Assembly (NCBI GenBank): GCA_020650975.1
Contig: JAIPMN010009164.1
Location: 288-27,606, forward strand
DNA length: 27,319 nt
Direction of reading: 5' to 3'
Source: Apostichopus californicus
Taxonomy: Eukaryota > Echinodermata > Holothuroidea > Aspidochirotida > Stichopodidae
Positions 23,718-27,319 of this stretch are shown one piece after another (the stretch's first letter is position 1; each line of letters starts with the position of its first letter). The position numbers were made by a program, and so were the translations under genes. Under the pieces are notes generated by a model. The model saw only the letters and a program-made list of their open reading frames with translations. It did not search any database and was not told the origin of the DNA.

Positions 23718-24757
23718 CTTTGACCAACTTTCTGGAGCATGGGAAGGTGTATATCCAGCCAACATAAATTATATTCAATCAACCATATCTTGAGGGATGA
23801 GGTTTTCAGATTCTGTTTTCAATTAACAGTACGTGGGATTTTTTTTTCTTCAATATAAGTTATAAAGTGTATGCCAACGGAATATAACCTACCCCTTATT
23901 TTTAATTCAGTTAATGACTAACAGCGCCATCAACTTTATGTATATTGAAAGCGTTATAATTTACATGATATTAATTTGGTTATTTTTGCCCGTTATTATA
24001 CGGCACAGAGGAAGACAAAATCCGAAGGAAAAACAAAAACGTTTATCATATAAAAAAAAATTACTACAGCTAACAATGTAAATTCTTTTCCGGGCTATTT
24101 TATTCCAATCCCATAACCGTTTCCCATAAAGATATATATTTTCATTTGCAGGGACTCCTGTTTCTGGTTTTGGCATTAGGATTGTAGGAATAACAATAAC
24201 CATATTCCATATATACATGTCAGAGGGTACAGCTTTTGTGACAAACACATCCCAACATGACGTTAAACAATCTATTTGCGGTTTACTCCATAGTGGTGAT
24301 GCACATGCACGCAATAAGCCCGTGAACACTATTACTTCCCATATTTCCTGTACCGCTGACCTGAGTTATACTTTTTGTCGGTTTTTTTTATCTTATCATC
24401 ACAAAGTAGGTTCTATAGTCTTAGAAGGTGTACTGGCATATACCCACCATGACGAGGAAAGTCCGTAACGTTGCCAATACACGGTGTGTTTATTAGCTCC
24501 ATGAGAGGATGTATATAGCATATCATATGTTAGTAGTGGACAGCGATACAGAGGCGAAACGCGGAGTATCTCGGCAGAATTCAGCAGAACTCACTGAGGA
24601 CTAATACTACTATACAGCTTCTATCGTGAATGCAGGTTAGGCCTATAACATAGGCCTACATTCCCGTTCAAGAGGAGTACACTTTATAGACAACAAAAGA
24701 GGAATTTAAGTTAATTTGTTGCTTTCAAGAGAGGAGACGTTTTAAGAGTAGATTATT

Positions 24758-25701
24758 ATGGCCGAGACGAAGCCTTCTTCGTCATCTAGCGTCATGTGGG
24801 CGTACATCCGAGCCATAACACAATTCCAAAAACGGAGAGCCAAAACGGCGCATATTTCTCGTAGGCGAAATCGTCAAAATTGGTCATATTCTCACGCGGA
24901 TTCCTTTATTTACAAATACACGACGAGAAATTTCGGTGAGGTGAGCGAAGACAGCGAATGCGATCACACGGAGTCAGATCTAGAGGACTTTGATAATTCC
25001 GAACAACTGGGAGAAGCCTCTGATAATTTTGAATGGAGCAGGTTTGTCGTCAAGCCAGACGGCAAATTCATTCACTATTGGTTGTTTTTCGTAACCTGTG
25101 CGGTTTTGTATTATCTGTGGTTTCTCGTGGCGAGGGATACATGGTTACGGAATGACCAAAATTACATGACGGTGGTATGGGCGGCTTCAGATGTCATCTT
25201 TGACGCGATTTATGTCTTGGATATTATCATTCAGTTACGGACCGGCTACTTAGAACATGGAATATTAGTAACAGATGGAACACGGCTAATCAAAAAATAT
25301 GTCAAGAGCATTTATTTCATATGTGACGCATTATCTCTTCTACCTGTTTATTTGGTTTCTTATCAAATATTTAAAATCGATAGACCACTCTTAAAATGTC
25401 CACGATTTTTGAAAATTTATCGAGCCCGTCAGTTTTCTTCCAAGGTAGAATCGGCTGCTTTACATCCGAACGGTGTTCGAATATTTAATCTTGTTCATGT
25501 TCTCTTTTTATTAACTCATTGGTTTGCTGCTGTCTATTTTCTTGTAAGCGAACGGATAGGTTTCGGTGAAGGTGATTGGGTTCACCCGAACACTACGGAG
25601 GGTTACACTCACACGTCGCGGCAGTATTTAGCCTCTTTCTATTGGTCAACCATCACCTTGACAACCATTGGCGATATTCCAAGACCGGAATCTAATTTGG
25701 A
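24758..25701 (+). CDS. Cyclic-nucleotide-gated cation channel alpha-type subunit, first exon, 3'-partial
   Basis: Subunit of a tetrameric plasma-membrane cation channel opened by cGMP or cAMP. The exon encodes 314 residues plus two bases of the next codon, ending at donor GTAAGT (25702). Start: ATG with A at -3 and G at +4, in-frame TAG at 24749. Layout: cytoplasmic N-terminus with a basic patch (KRRAKTAHISRRRNR, about 26-40) and an acidic stretch (62-90); S1 about 105-124; S2 about 140-160 with DVIFDAIYVLDIIIQLRTGY; S3 about 183-201 (FICDALSLLPVYLV); S4 about 209-224 with regularly spaced Arg/Lys; S5 about 241-263 (LLTHWFAAVYF); pore helix YWSTITLTTIGD at 295-306. S6, C-linker and cyclic-nucleotide-binding domain must lie beyond the window. 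TTIG followed by an acid, without the GYG of K+ channels, marks a CNG rather than an HCN channel. The usual alpha-subunit Glu is Asp306 here. CNGA1/2/3 paralogy cannot be assigned. An upstream non-coding exon is possible. Confidence 0.93.
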
Positions 25702-27245
25702 GTAAGTATTATCACATGCCATCAAAAAAAGTGATATAGCCTATATATAATCATCATCTATCAATTTTGATGACTTTTTGCTATACTTTGAAATGGTTTG
25801 TCACAAATCTACATTTATGTGACTTTCATGACACTATTTAAGGTATTAAATATGATTTTCCTTGTATTTTCCTTATTTGGGCCACGACACCGAGGGGTAG
25901 GGGCGGACGGGGCATGATGAACAATCGCTGTAATTTTAACAACAGTGGATAAAGGTTTATACTGATGCCCCACCCACCACCCCTGTCTTTGAAGGGATAT
26001 TCCACATCCTCATAGACTAAGAATTAAACTTGAAATGTGATCTCAATTAACAGTGTAGAATATTGTTCCCTTTGATATATAATTCTCATACAGAGTCTGC
26101 CAGTTCCCTGCTTGTATAACCATGGAGGTTAAACAGCTGTTTTACCTCTATGGTATAACTAACTCAGTTTGTTTACATAACGTACATCGTACGACAGCAA
26201 CAAACACAACAACAAATACACAACCGCAATAAAAGCAACACAATCAAGATGTTTTATATGCGATATGATCTCATCCATCATTAATTATTAATAGGTAATT
26301 GTTCTTCTTTCTAAATATGCTAGAAATAATGCCGTAATGGTCAGTCATGTTCAAACTGCAGATAACAAGCATTTTACCACAACTCCAAAGCATTCTGATT
26401 AACTGAGAAATTAAAGTGACCAACGTCTTGGTAGCATTCATTTGGTGACTCAAAACTTGAGGAAAGTATAGTTTTGAAACTTTAAATAAATATTTTTTGT
26501 TCCAAAAGTTGGGACAATAATGATATATAATCCTATAACTCATCCGAAACAGACAAATGATTTTTTTTCTTTTTTTTCATCTCTTTTATTGACTCATTTG
26601 ACATTTGTACAAATAGACATGATAATTTTGTGAGTTCTTTAGTATTACAATACAAATCAATTTTTGCCTATAACAATTTGTTATTTTCTTATCTTTAGTT
26701 TTAATAGTACATAACAATATCAATACATACAGTGCAACCGCATAGACAAAACGTACAATAATACTATTCAAATATAACGATCGCGACTTGCACAACGTTG
26801 AGAAGCAAAACATTACGAAGAAGAAATACTAAACAGGAAACCAAACAAGCAATGAGACCCTATAAAAAGAGCGCTAACTGCAAATGAAATCCTTCTTACT
26901 AAAAAGCAGTTTTAAATTCTTGAAGAGAGATCGGAGGATTAGGCTTATTCTTACATAGATAATACAGACAAATCTTATCGTTTGGGAGAAAACATTTTAA
27001 TACTTTTGAATGCTACGACACACACACAAGACTGCTGTCTTGAGCAAGTCTGAAAATGAAGCAATTGCGCGATATTTAGCGTTTAACTATCTACTGTTTC
27101 TCTTATAGGTTGATTTTGATTGATTCATTTAGTAGGTGAATGCTTAGTAAAAGCTGTTTTTTAACTATCGATGATTTTAATATGATCTATTATATGGGTT
27201 GATTTCCGTACAATGTTTACCTCTTTCTGTTTATAGCATGAAACA
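25702..27245 (+). other. First intron of the channel gene; no exon seen
   Basis: No exon continuing the pore (expected after the split Glu codon at 25700-25701) is recognisable here. ORFs present are short, AT-driven and without similarity. It holds one inverted repeat (26119-26154) and pyrimidine/poly-T tracts. Confidence 0.6.
26119..26154. repeat. 36-bp imperfect palindrome
   Basis: Centred on AAACAGCTGTTT (26131-26142, perfect), the symmetry extends to 18 pairs with one mismatch and one G-T pair (ACCATGGAGGTT against TTACCTCTATGGT). Related in wording to the palindrome at 23687-23717. Confidence 0.75.
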
Positions 27246-27319
27246 GTGGCGTAGGAAGGTACTTTTGAGTGGGGGGGCTGAAGACTGATGGCCGGCCTGG
27301 GGGAGGGTCTAAGGGGAGG
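27246..27319. mobile_element. Terminus of a DNA transposon-like repeat running off the window
   Basis: CAGTGGCGTAGGAAGG opens a G-rich segment (GAGTGGGGGGGCTGAAG, then CCGGCCTGGGGGAGGG). CAGTGGCGTAG followed by a G-rich stretch is a familiar terminal sequence of hAT-type and related non-autonomous elements in many animals. The other end is outside the window, so neither terminal inverted repeat nor target duplication can be confirmed. Confidence 0.5.

Larger units (their letters stand above)
21383..24757. other. Region between PELO exon 2 and the channel gene
   Basis: About 3.4 kb in which the PELO promoter and first exon and the channel promoter are expected, the two genes being divergent. 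No exon starting Met-Lys and matching the Pelota N-terminus was found on the - strand. Contents: a repeat-like phrase CTGAAGAAGATCCTGCTAGA (- strand, about 21720-21701), TAGGCCTA palindromes (21895, 21970, 22112, 24638, 24651), a candidate zinc-finger-like exon (22320), a GACT array (22690-23035), and a 31-bp palindrome (23687). Several 80-120 codon ORFs at 23343-24468 have no recognisable similarity. Confidence 0.5.

Noticed and set aside
23961..24468. Overlapping antisense ORFs of 122 (-) and 83 (+) codons
   Set aside because: No motif, signal or similarity I can recognise, and each is the shadow of the other; length alone in AT-rich DNA is not enough.
1..27319. CRISPR array, bacterial operon or phage-like defence system
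   Set aside because: Spliced genes and animal-type repeats show a metazoan nuclear locus; no regularly spaced direct repeats with unique spacers were seen.

Overview
This is eukaryotic nuclear DNA: intron-rich, AT-rich, with GT-AG introns of a few hundred bases to about 1.5 kb, and full of SINE, LINE and DNA-transposon debris. Protein similarity together with the repeat style (tRNA-headed SINEs, TAGGCCTA palindromes) suggests a marine invertebrate deuterostome, most likely an echinoderm. That placement is inference; no ribosomal RNA or species marker is present.

Three protein genes can be supported. (1) NLE1/Notchless, + strand, 1557-12044: 12 coding exons with consistent phases join into a complete 476-residue WD40 protein of 60S ribosome assembly. 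(2) PELO/Pelota, - strand, 21382-15398: nine exons give 371 residues from the codon matching human Gln15 to the stop. The first coding exon (about 41 nt) was not found. NLE1 and PELO lie tail to tail, stop codons about 3.35 kb apart. Between them is a 27-bp palindrome with an AATAAA on each strand pointing at it, a possible shared bidirectional 3'-end site. (3) The first exon of a cyclic-nucleotide-gated channel alpha-type subunit, + strand, 24758-25701: N-terminus through S1-S5 and the pore helix, broken at a donor inside the pore region, with the rest beyond the window.

Region by region: 1-395 is the 3' end of a decayed non-LTR retrotransposon after a poly-C run. 396-1556 is the NLE1 upstream region. 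1557-12044 is NLE1; its introns carry a relic copy of the end of its own exon 7, two retroelement-like tails, a possible hAT fragment, a full-length-looking tRNA-SINE and an AT-rich insertion between 21-bp direct repeats. 12045-15397 is intergenic. 15398-21382 is PELO, with two tRNA-SINEs in introns. 21383-24757 holds TAGGCCTA motifs, a weak candidate zinc-finger exon, a degenerate GACT array and a 31-bp palindrome. 25702-27319 is channel intron, with a second related palindrome and a transposon end running off the window.

Functionally NLE1 (pre-60S maturation) and PELO (rescue of stalled ribosomes) both serve the translation machinery. Their adjacency is seen; any co-regulation is speculation. 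The channel is unrelated.
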